A stretch of 64,000 bases of DNA from Streptomyces sp. NBC_00459 (GCF_036013955.1 NZ_CP107903.1:6882001-6946000), one strand, 5' to 3'. Shown: positions 9,434 to 19,194, numbered from the stretch's first letter. Made by a program: numbers and translations. The notes: a model not told the origin generated them from the letters alone.

Positions 9434-12082
9434 GTGAAGGCGATCCGTCGGTTCACCGTCCGTCCCGTTCTCCCCGAGCCCCTCCGGCCGCTCAGTGACC
9501 TGGCCCGCAATCTGCGCTGGTCCTGGCATGCGGAGACCCGCGAACTCTTCCAGTCCGTCGACCCCGAGCGCTGGACAGACTCGGAGTGCGACCCCGTACG
9601 GCTCCTCGGCAGCCTCTCGCCCGAGCGGCTCACCGAACTCGCCGAGGACCACCGCTTCCTGCGCCGCCTCACCGAGGCGGCCGACGACCTGCACGACTAC
9701 GTCACCGGCACCCGCTGGTACCAGACGCAGGCGCAGACCCAGGGCCAGGGAGGTGAACTCCCTGCCGCCGTCGCCTACTTCTCACCCGAGTTCGGTATCA
9801 CGGCAGCCCTGCCGCAGTACTCCGGCGGCCTGGGCATCCTCGCCGGGGACCATCTGAAATCGGCCAGCGATCTGGGCGTACCGCTGATCGGCGTCGGACT
9901 CATGTACCGGCACGGCTACTTCCGCCAGTCGCTCTCCCGGGACGGCTGGCAGCAGGAGCACTATCCGGTCCTCGACCCCAACGAACTCCCCGTCGCCCTC
10001 CTCAAGGAACCCGACGGCTCCGCGGCCCAGGTCGCCCTGGCCCTGCCCGGCGGCCGGTCGCTGCGGGCCCGGATCTGGCTGGCACAGGTGGGCCGTGTGC
10101 CCCTGCTCCTCCTCGACTCGGACGTGGAGGAGAACGACCTCGGCGAACGGGGCGTCACGGACCGGCTGTACGGGGGCGGCAGCGAGCACCGGCTGCTCCA
10201 GGAGATGCTGCTCGGCATAGGAGGAGTGCGCGCGGTCCGGACGTACTGCCGCCTCACCGGCCATCCCGCCCCCGAGGTGTTCCACACCAACGAGGGCCAC
10301 GCGGGCTTCCTCGGCCTGGAGCGGATCGCCGAACTCTGCGACAAGGGGCTGGACTTCGACGCCGGGCTGGAAACGGTCCGCGCCGGGACGGTCTTCACGA
10401 CGCACACGCCCGTCCCGGCCGGCATCGACCGCTTCGACCGCGAACTGGTCGCCCGCCACTTCGGCTCCGACGCCGAACTCCCGCGCATAGACGTGGAACG
10501 CGTCCTGAGCCTGGGCATGGAGACCTACCCTGGCGGCGAGCCGAACCTCTTCAACATGGCCGTGATGGGCCTGCGGTTGGGGCGCCAGGCGAACGGCGTG
10601 TCCCTCCTCCACGGCCAGGTGAGCAGGGAGATGTTCGCGGGACTGTGGCCGGGCTTCGACCCGGCCGAGGTCCCGATCACCTCGGTCACCAACGGTGTGC
10701 ACGCGCCCACTTGGGTCGCCCCGGAGGTGTTCAGACTCGGTGCCCGCCAGATCGGCGTGGAACGCACCGAGGACGCGCTGACGGTCGGCGGCTCGGACCG
10801 GTGGGACGCCGTCGCGGACATCCCCGACCAGGACATCTGGGAGCTACGACGGTCCCTGCGCGAGCAGCTGGTGGTGGAGGTACGAGAACGGCTGCGGGCG
10901 TCCTGGCGTCAACGCGGCGCGGGCAGCGCGGAGTTGGGCTGGATCGACGGAGTGCTCGACCCGGACGTCCTGACCATCGGATTCGCGCGCCGGGTTCCCT
11001 CGTACAAACGCCTGACCCTGATGCTGCGTGACCGCGACCGACTGCTGGATCTGCTCCTCCACCCGGAACGGCCGATCCAGATCGTCATCGCGGGCAAGGC
11101 GCACCCGGCGGACGACGGCGGCAAGCGGCTGATCCAGGAGCTGGTGCGCTTCGCGGACGATCCACGCGTCCGCCATCGCATCGTCTTCCTCCCGGACTAC
11201 GGCATGGCGATGGCGCAGAAGCTGTACCCGGGCTGCGACATCTGGCTCAACAACCCGCTGCGCCCGTTGGAGGCGTGCGGGACGAGCGGTATGAAGGCGG
11301 CGCTGAACGGCTGCCTCAACCTCTCGGTCCTGGACGGATGGTGGGACGAATGGTTCCGGCCGGACTTCGGCTGGGCGATCCCCACGGCGGACGGCGTCGC
11401 GGGCACCGACCCCGACCACCGTGACGACGTGGAGGCCGCGGCCCTGTACGACCTGCTGGAGCAGCGCGTCACCCCGCGCTTCTACGAGCACGGTGACACC
11501 GGCCTGCCCGACCGTTGGATCGAGATGGTCCGCGAGACCCTGACCCACCTGGGCCCGAAGGTCCTGGCCGGCCGGATGGTCCGCGAGTACGTGGAGCGCC
11601 TGTACGCCCCCGCGGCCCGTGCCCACCGCACCATGACCCCGGACACGGCAAGGGAGTTGGCGAGCTGGAAGTCCCGGGTCCGCGCCGCCTGGCACACGGT
11701 GACGGTCGACCACGTGGAGACCTCGGCGGCGACAGCCCCCGCCCTGACGGCGGAACTGGGGAGCACGCTCTCGCTCCGCGTCCGGGTGGGACTGGGTGAA
11801 CTGGCTCCGGACGACGTCGAGGTCCAGGCGGTCTCGGGGCGGGTGGACTCGCAGGACAGCATCACCGACGCGACGACGGTGCCGCTGAAGGCGGTCGGCG
11901 GGCCGGACCAGGAAGGGTGCTGGATGTACGAAGGGCCGTTGTCGCTGCATCGGACGGGGCCCTACGGCTACACGGTCCGGATTCTGCCGGCGCACCGATT
12001 GCTGGCGTCCAGCGCGGAGATGGGGTTGGTGGCGGTGCCTTCGGAAGAGCTGGGGGAGGGGGCCGGCGTTCTGATGCGGTGA
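9434..12082 (+). CDS. glgP: Alpha-glucan (glycogen/maltodextrin) phosphorylase GlgP
   Basis: Releases glucose-1-phosphate from alpha-glucan ends. 882 aa, GTG start at 9434 with GAGGTGG just upstream (the ATG one base earlier is out of frame and stops at once). It has the N-terminal region seen in the actinobacterial glucan phosphorylase subgroup (LARNLRWSWHAETRELF). GT35 motifs follow: SGGLGILAGDHLKSASDLG, FTTHTPVPAGIDRFD, and the PLP-lysine block TSGMKAALNGCLN. A C-terminal extension follows the phosphorylase core. Opposite strand to the glgE operon, so separately controlled. Ends in a hairpin facing the kinase gene. Confidence 0.93.
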   Translation: MKAIRRFTVRPVLPEPLRPLSDLARNLRWSWHAETRELFQSVDPERWTDSECDPVRLLGSLSPERLTELAEDHRFLRRLTEAADDLHDYVTGTRWYQTQAQTQGQGGELPAAVAYFSPEFGITAALPQYSGGLGILAGDHLKSASDLGVPLIGVGLMYRHGYFRQSLSRDGWQQEHYPVLDPNELPVALLKEPDGSAAQVALALPGGRSLRARIWLAQVGRVPLLLLDSDVEENDLGERGVTDRLYGGGSEHRLLQEMLLGIGGVRAVRTYCRLTGHPAPEVFHTNEGHAGFLGLERIAELCDKGLDFDAGLETVRAGTVFTTHTPVPAGIDRFDRELVARHFGSDAELPRIDVERVLSLGMETYPGGEPNLFNMAVMGLRLGRQANGVSLLHGQVSREMFAGLWPGFDPAEVPITSVTNGVHAPTWVAPEVFRLGARQIGVERTEDALTVGGSDRWDAVADIPDQDIWELRRSLREQLVVEVRERLRASWRQRGAGSAELGWIDGVLDPDVLTIGFARRVPSYKRLTLMLRDRDRLLDLLLHPERPIQIVIAGKAHPADDGGKRLIQELVRFADDPRVRHRIVFLPDYGMAMAQKLYPGCDIWLNNPLRPLEACGTSGMKAALNGCLNLSVLDGWWDEWFRPDFGWAIPTADGVAGTDPDHRDDVEAAALYDLLEQRVTPRFYEHGDTGLPDRWIEMVRETLTHLGPKVLAGRMVREYVERLYAPAARAHRTMTPDTARELASWKSRVRAAWHTVTVDHVETSAATAPALTAELGSTLSLRVRVGLGELAPDDVEVQAVSGRVDSQDSITDATTVPLKAVGGPDQEGCWMYEGPLSLHRTGPYGYTVRILPAHRLLASSAEMGLVAVPSEELGEGAGVLMR

Positions 12083-12113
12083 CCGCCGGACCTGGTCGGC
12101 TGGTCCTGGCGGT
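12082..12113. terminator. Bidirectional terminator between glgP and the kinase gene
   Basis: ACCGCCGGACC (12082-12092) pairs with GGTCC-T-GGCGGT (12102-12113) with one bulge. It sits in the 34-base gap between two convergent genes and starts inside the glgP stop codon. Confidence 0.6.
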
Positions 12114-12116
12114 GTG

Positions 12117-14087
12117 TCAGGACCAGCTCCACGCCTGGTTGCTGTTGGCCGCGCAGCTCCAGCCCTGCACCGCCCGGCCCTCCTGGCCCGAGGTGGCGGC
12201 CTCCGCGTCCAGGCAGTAGCCGTTCGGGATGCTCACGAGTGTCTGGCCGTCGTTCTCGCCGGCGTCGCCGAGCCGCCAGTGCTGGGCGCTCAGACCGTCG
12301 CAGGCTCTGGCGCCGATCTTCTGGCCGTTCGCGGAACTGGTGCCCGCGTCGGCGTCCAGGCAGCGGTGGGTGCCCTGGTTGACGACGAGGTACGTGGCGG
12401 CCGGACCGGGCACGCGGTACAGGGCCCACTTCTGGGTGGACGTGCCCCTGCATGTCCACACCCCGACGGTCGGGCTGTCGCGGGCATCGAGGCATCTGGC
12501 GACCAGGGCGCCGTTGTTCTCGACAACCGTCAGTGAACCGGTGCGGACCTGTCCGCGGGCCGTGGCGTACAGGGCCTCCTTGGTCTGGGCGCCGACCCTG
12601 CCGTCCACGGCGACCCCTGCCTCGGTCTGGAAGGCCCTCACCGCGGCGAGGGTCTCCTGCCCGAACCGGCCGTCCACCGTGACGTACAGGCCGTGGCCGC
12701 CGAGGAGGAGTTGCAGGCTCTCGACGCAGTCGCCGTCGGCTCCCGGCGCGAGTTCCGCGGCGCACGTGGCGGACCGGAGGTCCAGCGTCGCGGGGTTCTG
12801 GTCGGTCGTAGGGCTCGACTCCTGCTCCGGTGTTCGGTCGACCGGCTTCGAGGGAGTGGTGGGCGCAGCCGCGTTGCGCGGGGTGGCGGACGCGGACTGC
12901 GCCGTGGGCGGGGATGTCGGCGGCTCCGCGACCGGCGCCGTGCCGGTGCCGGTGTCGGGAGCGGCGGCGGTCGGTGTCCGGTCGTCGTCCTGTCCCAGGA
13001 GTGCCAGGGTGATGCCTCCGGCGGCCAGGACGACTGCCGCGGCGACGGCAACTGCCGTCACTCTCCTGCGACTTCCGCGCCTCGCGGGTGTGGCGGGCGT
13101 TGCGGTCGTGGTGGGTTCGGCGGCCGGGGGCGGCGCCTCGGGCAGGCCCTTCGGCCGGGGCCGACTCGTGCGGGCGGGCGACGGCGCCGACAGCTGCTGC
13201 CCGATGGCCGTCCTGAACACGGTCTCCGGCAGGGGGCGCCGCTCCGGATCCTTGTCCAGGCAGGTGCGGATGAACGCGGCCAGTTCCGCGTCGACGGCCG
13301 CCACCTGGTCGAGGATCTCCTCGCGGGGCGGCTCGAAGGCCACCCCGAACAGGACGTCCACGCCCGTCCCCTCACCGAACGGCGCGTGCCCCGTGACGGC
13401 GTACGTCAGGGTCGAGGCCAGCGAGAAGACGTCGGAGGCGGCGGTCACCTCGCGGCCCCTGGCCTGCTCCGGGGACATGTAGGCGGGGGTGCCGACGTTC
13501 TGGCCCGTGGCGGTGATCGTGGTGCCGTCGGGGGCCTGGACGACGCCGAAGTCGATGACGCGGGCACCGTCGGCGCCCAGGATCACGTTGGACGGCTTGA
13601 GATCGCGATGGACGTGCCCCGCCTGCCAGATGGCCTCGATCGCGCGCCCCACGTCGGCCAGCAGCCGCCAGGCCGCCGCCGGATCGATCGGCCCGCGCGC
13701 GTTGACGACGTCGGAGAGCGTGGGCCCCGGTATGTACTCGGTGGCGACCCAGACCAGGTCCTCGTCACAGCCGCTGCCCAGCAGCCGCACGATGTGCGCG
13801 CCCTGGATGCTGTCCAGCGCGCCGACCTCCCGCTCGAAACGCTTGCGGAAGAGCGGGTCCTCCGCGTACTCGGGGCGGATCACCTTCACGGCGGCCGGGC
13901 CCGTTCCGCCGGTGACGTCCCGGCCCAGATAGACCCGGCCCATGCCGCCGCTGCCGAGCAGCGACTCCAACCGGTAGGGGCCCGCCTGCCGCGGATCGTT
14001 CCTGCGCAGCGGGACCACGGGAGGCGGTTCCATACCGGCTGCCGCATAGGCCATCTCTTCGGTGCGGCTGCGGTGCTCGGGTGGCAT
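12117..14087 (-). CDS. Membrane Ser/Thr protein kinase with peptidoglycan-binding and ricin-type lectin domains
   Basis: 656 aa from the ATG at 14085-14087. A longer frame to 14309 would overlap the DUF1990 gene; ATGs at 14054 and 14033 are alternatives, and no start has a clear ribosome site. Kinase domain about residues 38-300: GSGGMGRVYLG loop, Lys68, HRDLKPSN (Asp162), DFG Asp179, and SPEQA. A Pro/Thr linker follows, then one membrane helix (AVAVAAAVVLAAGGITLALL) and a Thr/Pro stalk. A PGB_1-type domain (VDGRFGQETLAAVRAFQ) and a ricin-B beta-trefoil (CLDADAGTSSANGQ, QHWRLG, CLDAEA, WSCAANSNQAWSW) end the protein. Likely senses wall or sugar ligands outside and signals inside. Confidence 0.9.
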   Translation of the reverse strand: MPPEHRSRTEEMAYAAAGMEPPPVVPLRRNDPRQAGPYRLESLLGSGGMGRVYLGRDVTGGTGPAAVKVIRPEYAEDPLFRKRFEREVGALDSIQGAHIVRLLGSGCDEDLVWVATEYIPGPTLSDVVNARGPIDPAAAWRLLADVGRAIEAIWQAGHVHRDLKPSNVILGADGARVIDFGVVQAPDGTTITATGQNVGTPAYMSPEQARGREVTAASDVFSLASTLTYAVTGHAPFGEGTGVDVLFGVAFEPPREEILDQVAAVDAELAAFIRTCLDKDPERRPLPETVFRTAIGQQLSAPSPARTSRPRPKGLPEAPPPAAEPTTTATPATPARRGSRRRVTAVAVAAAVVLAAGGITLALLGQDDDRTPTAAAPDTGTGTAPVAEPPTSPPTAQSASATPRNAAAPTTPSKPVDRTPEQESSPTTDQNPATLDLRSATCAAELAPGADGDCVESLQLLLGGHGLYVTVDGRFGQETLAAVRAFQTEAGVAVDGRVGAQTKEALYATARGQVRTGSLTVVENNGALVARCLDARDSPTVGVWTCRGTSTQKWALYRVPGPAATYLVVNQGTHRCLDADAGTSSANGQKIGARACDGLSAQHWRLGDAGENDGQTLVSIPNGYCLDAEAATSGQEGRAVQGWSCAANSNQAWSWS

Positions 14088-14244
14088 GAGGGCCCTGGTC
14101 TCTCGCGTGGCACGGGTGACCGAGAGATTAGCGCAGCACACCTGTGCGAAACGGGGAGTTGGGCCGGTTCCTCGGCCAGGAATTCGCGCAGCCGTCGGCC
14201 CGCCTCGGTGTGGGGGAGTCGGCCGGCGGTCCGCGTCGGACGCG

Positions 14245-14757
14245 TCAGTCCTCTTCGTATCCCCCGCACAGCCGCCGCAGGACCAGCCCGCACCGGCGCG
14301 CATAGGCATGCTGCAGTCCCCGGGTCGCGGGACCGCCCGCCTTGGTGTACCACTTCGCGGGGCGGCTGAACGCGCTTATGGTCAGCCACACCGTGCCGTC
14401 GCCCGTGCGGTCCACGACGAAGGACTCCTCGCCGCACTCCGGGTGACCGGCCAGGGTGCCGTACGCCCAGCCGGCGCGGCGGTACTCCTCCACCGTCCAG
14501 ACCACACGGCAGGGGGCCTTTATGACGCCGGCGAGGGTGACGGTCACATCGACGTCCGGTGCCGCCCGTTCGGAGCCGGCGTCGATGCCCACGCCCATCG
14601 CGCGGTGCATCTCCCAGGTCAGGACGGCCTCGGCGGCACGCCGGAAGACCTCCTCGCCCTCACCGAGGCGGGTGCGCACATGCATGGGGTGGAAGCCGGG
14701 CGGGCAACGGAAGCCGCGCTCGCGGGTCGCGCCGACCTCCGCGTACGTGAAGGACAT
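14245..14757 (-). CDS. DUF1990 family protein
   Basis: 170 aa from the ATG at 14755-14757 (MSFTYAEVGAT); two more in-frame codons lead to an upstream ATG at 14766. Sequence features such as RCPPGFHPMHVRTRLGEGEE, FRRAAEAVLTWEMHRAMG and VWLTISAFSRPAKWYT place it in the DUF1990 family, conserved in actinobacteria with no proven function. No signal peptide or membrane helix. Same strand as the kinase gene, 157 bases upstream of it; that gap holds nothing clear. Confidence 0.85.
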   Translation of the reverse strand: MSFTYAEVGATRERGFRCPPGFHPMHVRTRLGEGEEVFRRAAEAVLTWEMHRAMGVGIDAGSERAAPDVDVTVTLAGVIKAPCRVVWTVEEYRRAGWAYGTLAGHPECGEESFVVDRTGDGTVWLTISAFSRPAKWYTKAGGPATRGLQHAYARRCGLVLRRLCGGYEED

Positions 14758-14828
14758 GGGACCCAAGGGTAGGGCGGGGGGTGCGGGCGGCTTCGCGGCG
14801 GGGTGCGCGATACGGACGCACGTACGAC

Positions 14829-14869
14829 GGGGCGGTCCCCGGAAATGCCTTCGTTCCGGGTACCGCCCC
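14829..14869 (-). terminator. Terminator hairpin after the first M4 metallopeptidase
   Basis: GGGGCGGT-CCCCGGAA (14829-14844) faces TTCCGGG-TACCGCCCC (14854-14869) around a 9-base loop. It begins about 50 bases beyond the protease stop codon. Confidence 0.7.
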
Positions 14870-14919
14870 GCCGGTCACCTGCTCACCCGCCGCTCATGCC
14901 GAGCGGCACGCGTCACTCG

Positions 14920-16581
14920 TCACGCCGTGACGTTGACCGCCGCCCAGGCAGCGTTCACCGCCGCGTACTCGGTGCTGCTGGCGCCGTACAGGGCCGAGGC
15001 CGCCGACAGGGTCGCCGTGCGGGCGCCCTTGTAGTTGGTCGTCGACGTCATGTAGGTGGTCAGCGCCTTGTACCAGATCTGGACGGCCTTGGCGCGGCCG
15101 ATGCCCGTGATCGTGGAGCTGTTGTACGTCGGGGAGTTGTAGCTGACCCCGTTGATCGTCTTCGAACCGCTGCCCTCGGAGAGGAGGTAGAAGAAGTGGT
15201 TCGCGGGACCCGACGAGTAGTGGACGTCGAGGTTCTTGACCGTCGACGACCAGTAGTTGGCCGAGCCGCCGTCCTTGCTCGGCTGGTCCATGTAACGCAG
15301 CGGCGAGCCGTCGCCGTTGATGTCGATCTCCTCGCCGATGAGGTAGTCACCGACGTCGGAGGAGTTCGCCGCGTAGAACTCGACCGCCGTGCCGAAGATG
15401 TCGGACGTCGCCTCGTTCAGGCCGCCGGACTCGCCCGAGTAGTTGAGGCCCGCCGTGTTGGCGGTGACGCCGTGGGTCATCTCGTGACCGGCCACGTCCA
15501 GCGAGGTCAGCGGGTTGACGTTGCCCTCGCCGTCGCCGTATGTCATGCAGAAGCAGCTGTCGTCCCAGAACGCGTTGACGTACGCGTTGCCGTAGTGGAC
15601 GCGGGAGTAGGCGGCGACCCCGTTGTTCTTGATGCCGGAGCGGCCGAACGTGTCCTTGTAGAAGTCCCACGTCTTCTGCGCGCCGTACGCGGCGTCGACG
15701 GCCGCGGTCTGGTCGGTGGTCGAGCTGGAGGCCGCGCCGGTGCCCCAGGTGTCGTCGGCGTCGGTGAACAGGGTGCCGGCGGAGGAGCTGGTGCCGTGCG
15801 CCTTGTTGTACGTCTTGTGGCCGCCGCGTGTGCCGTCGGTCAGCTGGTACGTCGAACCCGACAGCGTCGTGCTCAGCGAGACGGTGCCCGAGTAGAGGCT
15901 CTTGCCGGTGCCGGTCTCGATGCCCTGGTACTCGTACAGCTTCTTGCCGGTGGCCGCGTCGGTGATGACGTGCAGCTCGTTCGGGGTGCCGTCCTCCTGG
16001 AGGCCGCCGACGACGGTCTCGTAGGCGAGGGTCGGGGTGCCCGAGGCAGCCCAGATCACCTTGCGGGGGGCGTCGGACGCCGCCGACTTGGTGGAGCCGG
16101 CCTTCTTGGCGAGCGTGACGGCCTGCTTCTCGACGGCGGCCGTGGTGACCTCGGGGGTGAGGTCGGTGACCTTGATGGCGGCGTTGTGCGCTCTGGTCAC
16201 GCCCTTGGTCACGCCGGCCGCGTTCTCGTGCACGACGAGGTCGCCGCCGAGGACCGGCAGGCCCGCGTAGGTGCGCTCGTAGCGGGTGTGCAGCGTGCCG
16301 TCGGCGTCCTTGACGACGTCACGGACGACGAGCTTCTCCTTGGCGCCGAGGCCTATCTCGTCGGCGGTCGCCGGGGCTTCGGCGGCGGCCTCCTTGATGA
16401 GGGCCGTGCGCGCGGCGGGAGACAGCGTCACCGGGACGGCGGAGACCTTGGCCTTGGCGCCGGCCGGCTCGCTCTCCGCGGAGGCGCCCGTGGTCAGACC
16501 GGTGGTGAGGAGGGCTCCGGCCGCGACGGCGGTGGCGATGGCCAGGGTGGTTCGCTTGTGACGCGCGTAGAGGGGGGTCAC
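14920..16581 (-). CDS. Secreted M4 (thermolysin-like) neutral metallopeptidase
   Basis: 553 aa from the GTG at 16579-16581, with AAAGGAG ideally spaced. Signal peptide (YARHKRTTLAIATAVAAG, cut near GASA-ES), then FTP/PepSY-type propeptide through about residue 220. Catalytic domain: zinc site HEMTH (His366, Glu367, His370) and third ligand Glu390 in GGLNEATSD. C-terminal M4 helical domain with DVHYSSGPANHFFYLLSEGS. Ends without a P domain, unlike its neighbour. Clear paralogue of the gene at 16931-19021, arising from a tandem duplication with later gain or loss of the P domain. Extracellular endoprotease. Confidence 0.94.
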   Translation of the reverse strand: MTPLYARHKRTTLAIATAVAAGALLTTGLTTGASAESEPAGAKAKVSAVPVTLSPAARTALIKEAAAEAPATADEIGLGAKEKLVVRDVVKDADGTLHTRYERTYAGLPVLGGDLVVHENAAGVTKGVTRAHNAAIKVTDLTPEVTTAAVEKQAVTLAKKAGSTKSAASDAPRKVIWAASGTPTLAYETVVGGLQEDGTPNELHVITDAATGKKLYEYQGIETGTGKSLYSGTVSLSTTLSGSTYQLTDGTRGGHKTYNKAHGTSSSAGTLFTDADDTWGTGAASSSTTDQTAAVDAAYGAQKTWDFYKDTFGRSGIKNNGVAAYSRVHYGNAYVNAFWDDSCFCMTYGDGEGNVNPLTSLDVAGHEMTHGVTANTAGLNYSGESGGLNEATSDIFGTAVEFYAANSSDVGDYLIGEEIDINGDGSPLRYMDQPSKDGGSANYWSSTVKNLDVHYSSGPANHFFYLLSEGSGSKTINGVSYNSPTYNSSTITGIGRAKAVQIWYKALTTYMTSTTNYKGARTATLSAASALYGASSTEYAAVNAAWAAVNVTA

Positions 16582-16672
16582 GCGGACTCCTTTTGTGGGG
16601 GTTCCGGGCGGTCTTGGGGTGAACACCCGGAAGTGCTTGTGAACTTGGAGTGCTGCTGCGGCGTGCGTTGGA

Positions 16673-16702
16673 AGAGTGACATTGGGGGCGCGTACATGTC
16701 AG
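16673..16702 (-). promoter_or_regulatory. Promoter of the first M4 metallopeptidase (element shared with its paralogue)
   Basis: On the minus strand, CTGACA (complement of 16697-16702), 18 bases, then CACTCT (complement of 16673-16678). The longer blocks GGTCCTGACA and CACTCTTCC recur upstream of the neighbouring paralogue with the same spacing. Placement as -35/-10 is inference; the 5' leader would be about 85 bases. Confidence 0.55.
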
Positions 16703-16839
16703 GACCCCAAAGTGATGTTGGCCGAAAATCGACTGTCCGGCGAACGTTTCATGTATGTAACACGGCGCGATCTTGGTAAAGCGACAACAAAGACCGGGCA
16801 CGGTGCCAACAAAAGCGCAGTACGGGGGCGGCAAAGGAA

Positions 16840-16875
16840 GCGCCGCCCCGGTGAGTAGATCCACCGGGGCGGCGC
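16840..16875 (-). terminator. Terminator hairpin after the second M4 metallopeptidase
   Basis: Perfect 14-base arms GCGCCGCCCCGGTG (16840-16853) and CACCGGGGCGGCGC (16862-16875) with an 8-base loop, about 55 bases beyond the stop codon. Separates the two protease genes. Confidence 0.8.
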
Positions 16876-16930
16876 CCTGCCGCTTACGCGTCCTGAACGG
16901 TGCTTGAACGGGCCCTTACGGGCGGTGTGT

Positions 16931-19021
16931 TCAGGCCGTCGGGAACGTGAGACTCCAGCCGTTGATCCGGCCGGTGTCCTGGGCCGCGTTGTCCTGGACC
17001 CTCAACTGCCAGATGCCGTTGGCGACCTCGGAGGAGGCGTTCACCGTGTACGTGGTGTTGATGTTGTCCGTGCTGCCGCCGGTGCCGTACGCCTTCAGCG
17101 TGTACGCCGTGCCGTCGGGCGCGATGAGCTGCACCTGAAGGTCGCCGATGTAGGTGTGGATGATGTCGACCGCGACCGGGAGGCTTGCCGGCGCGTTGCC
17201 TGTCCGCCCGGAGACGGTGATCGACGACGTGACCGCCGCCCCGTTGTCCGGAATCGATACGTCGGCGGTGTTCTCGAACACCGTTCCGCCACCGCCACCA
17301 CCGCCCGGACGCGTACCGACGTTGATACCGGCCCACGCGTTCTGCACGGCCGTGTACTCGGCGCTCGTCGTGCCGTACAGCTCACCGGCCGCCGCGAGGG
17401 TGCCGGTGCGGGCCGCCGCGTAGTTGGTGGTCGACGTGAACTTCGTGGTGAGCGCGCGGAACCAGATCTTCTCCGCCTTGTCCCGGCCGATGCCGGTCAC
17501 CGCGAGCCCGTCCGAGGTGGGCGAGTTGTAGCTGACGCCGTTGATGGTCTTGGCGCCGCTGCCCTCGCTCAGCAGGTAGAAGAAGTGGTTCGCCGGGCCG
17601 GACGAGTAGTGCACGTCGATCGAGCCGATACCCGAGTACCAACTGTCCTTGGACGAGCCGTCCTTGCTCGGCTTGTCCATGTAACGCAGCGGCGTGCCGT
17701 CGCCGTTGATGTTGATCTCCTCGCCGATGAGGTAGTCACCGACGTCGGAGGAGTTGTTCGCGTAGAACTCGACCGTCGAGCCGAAGATGTCCGAGGTCGC
17801 CTCGTTCAACCCGCCCGACTCACCGCTGTAGTTGAGTCCGGCAGTGTTGGAGGTGAGGCCGTGCGTCATCTCGTGCGCGGCCACGTCGATCGACGTCAGC
17901 GGGTTGGCGTTGCCCGAGCCGTCGCCGTACGTCATGCAGAAGCAGCTGTCCGACCAGAAGGCGTTGACGTAGTTGTTGCCGTAGTGGACGCGCGAGTAGG
18001 CGCCCACACCGTCGCCCTTGATGCCGGAACGGCCGTGCACGTTCTTGTAGTAGTCCCAGGTCAGTGCGGCGCCGTAGGCGGCGTCCGCGCCGGCCGACTC
18101 CAGGTTGGAGGCGAGGCCGTTGCCCCAGATGTCGTCGGGGCCCGAGAAGAGGGTGCCGGTGCCGGAGGTGCCGCGGTTCAGGTTGTACGTCTTGTGGCTG
18201 CCGCGCGCGCCGTCGGTCAGGTTGAACGTCGAACCCGACTGCGTGGTGGTGAGGTTGACCGTGCCGCTGTACACCGTGTTGCCGGTGCCGGTCTCGATCG
18301 CCTCCCACTCGAACAGCTTCGCGCCGGAGGTGGCGTCCGTGATGACGTGCAGCTCCTGCGGGGTGCCGTCGTGCTGGAAGCCGCCGACGACCGTCTCGTA
18401 GGCGAGGACGGGGGTACCGCTCGCCGCCCAGATCACCTTGCGCGGCGCCTTGTTGACGTCGGGGCTCTTGGCCTCCTCCGCCTTCGCCGCGCCCAGCGCC
18501 TGGCTCTCGGCCTTCGCGGCGGCGATCCTCGGCGTCAGGGACGCCACCTTGATGGTGGCCCGCGACGCCTTCACGACGCCTTCGGTGGCACCCGACTTGG
18601 CGGTGTCGACCACCAGGTCGCCGCCGAGGACGGGCAGACCGTCGTAGGTGCGCTCGTAGCGCGTGTGCACGGTGCCGTCGCCGTCCTTGAGGACGTCACG
18701 GACGACGAGCTTCTCCTTGGCGCCCAGACCGAGTTCCCTGGCCGTCTCCACCTTGGTGGCGTTGGCCTCGGCCAGCAGCGCGGCGCGCTGGGCGGGGGAC
18801 AGCTTGACGGACTCGGCGCCCGGTATGACCTTGCCCGCGGCCGACGGTGCCTTCTCCGGGGCTGCGGTGGCGGCACCGGACTGAACTGCCGCTGCCAGTA
18901 GGGCTGTTACCGCGACGAGGGCGCCGGTGGCGACCCGTCGCTGGGTGGAGCGGGAGAACTCGGTGGAGCTGGTGTGGGAGGTTGCGTGGGGGGCGCGTCT
19001 GTGGGACTGGCGTCTCAACAC
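16931..19021 (-). CDS. Secreted M4 metallopeptidase with C-terminal P (proprotein convertase) domain
   Basis: 696 aa if the GTG at 19019-19021 is used. The adjacent TTG (19016-19018) is better spaced from AAGGAG and equally possible. A long basic leader (RRQSHRRAPHATSH...) precedes the hydrophobic signal core (GALVAVTALLAAAVQSGAAT). FTP/PepSY propeptide, then catalytic HEMTH (about His383-His387) with GGLNEATSD. A Gly7 linker near residue 566 leads to a P-domain (DVSIPDNGAAVTSSI, YIGDLQVQLIAPDGT, GRINGWSLTF). Paralogue of the next gene downstream. The P domain probably helps folding or substrate binding. Confidence 0.94.
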   Translation of the reverse strand: MLRRQSHRRAPHATSHTSSTEFSRSTQRRVATGALVAVTALLAAAVQSGAATAAPEKAPSAAGKVIPGAESVKLSPAQRAALLAEANATKVETARELGLGAKEKLVVRDVLKDGDGTVHTRYERTYDGLPVLGGDLVVDTAKSGATEGVVKASRATIKVASLTPRIAAAKAESQALGAAKAEEAKSPDVNKAPRKVIWAASGTPVLAYETVVGGFQHDGTPQELHVITDATSGAKLFEWEAIETGTGNTVYSGTVNLTTTQSGSTFNLTDGARGSHKTYNLNRGTSGTGTLFSGPDDIWGNGLASNLESAGADAAYGAALTWDYYKNVHGRSGIKGDGVGAYSRVHYGNNYVNAFWSDSCFCMTYGDGSGNANPLTSIDVAAHEMTHGLTSNTAGLNYSGESGGLNEATSDIFGSTVEFYANNSSDVGDYLIGEEININGDGTPLRYMDKPSKDGSSKDSWYSGIGSIDVHYSSGPANHFFYLLSEGSGAKTINGVSYNSPTSDGLAVTGIGRDKAEKIWFRALTTKFTSTTNYAAARTGTLAAAGELYGTTSAEYTAVQNAWAGINVGTRPGGGGGGGTVFENTADVSIPDNGAAVTSSITVSGRTGNAPASLPVAVDIIHTYIGDLQVQLIAPDGTAYTLKAYGTGGSTDNINTTYTVNASSEVANGIWQLRVQDNAAQDTGRINGWSLTFPTA

Positions 19022-19164
19022 TGACTCCTTCTGCTTGGCCGCTGGTCGAGCGGCCAGGGGGGACCGAACGGTGGTCGTCCGTCCGGGGCAGAACAGGTGC
19101 GTGAGGATGCGCGGCGAAGAACACAGCGGTATGCCTGTGGAGCCGCTGTGAAGGTGCCGTGGGA

Positions 19165-19194
19165 AGAGTGGCAGGCGGGCGCCCGGGCTGTCAG
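19165..19194 (-). promoter_or_regulatory. Promoter of the second M4 metallopeptidase (shared element)
   Basis: On the minus strand, CTGACA (complement of 19189-19194), 18 bases, then CACTCT (complement of 19165-19170), inside the same GGTCCTGACA...CACTCTTCC arrangement as at 16670-16706. The leader to the start codon would be about 137 bases. The rest of the 227-base gap 19022-19248 shows nothing else clear. Confidence 0.55.
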
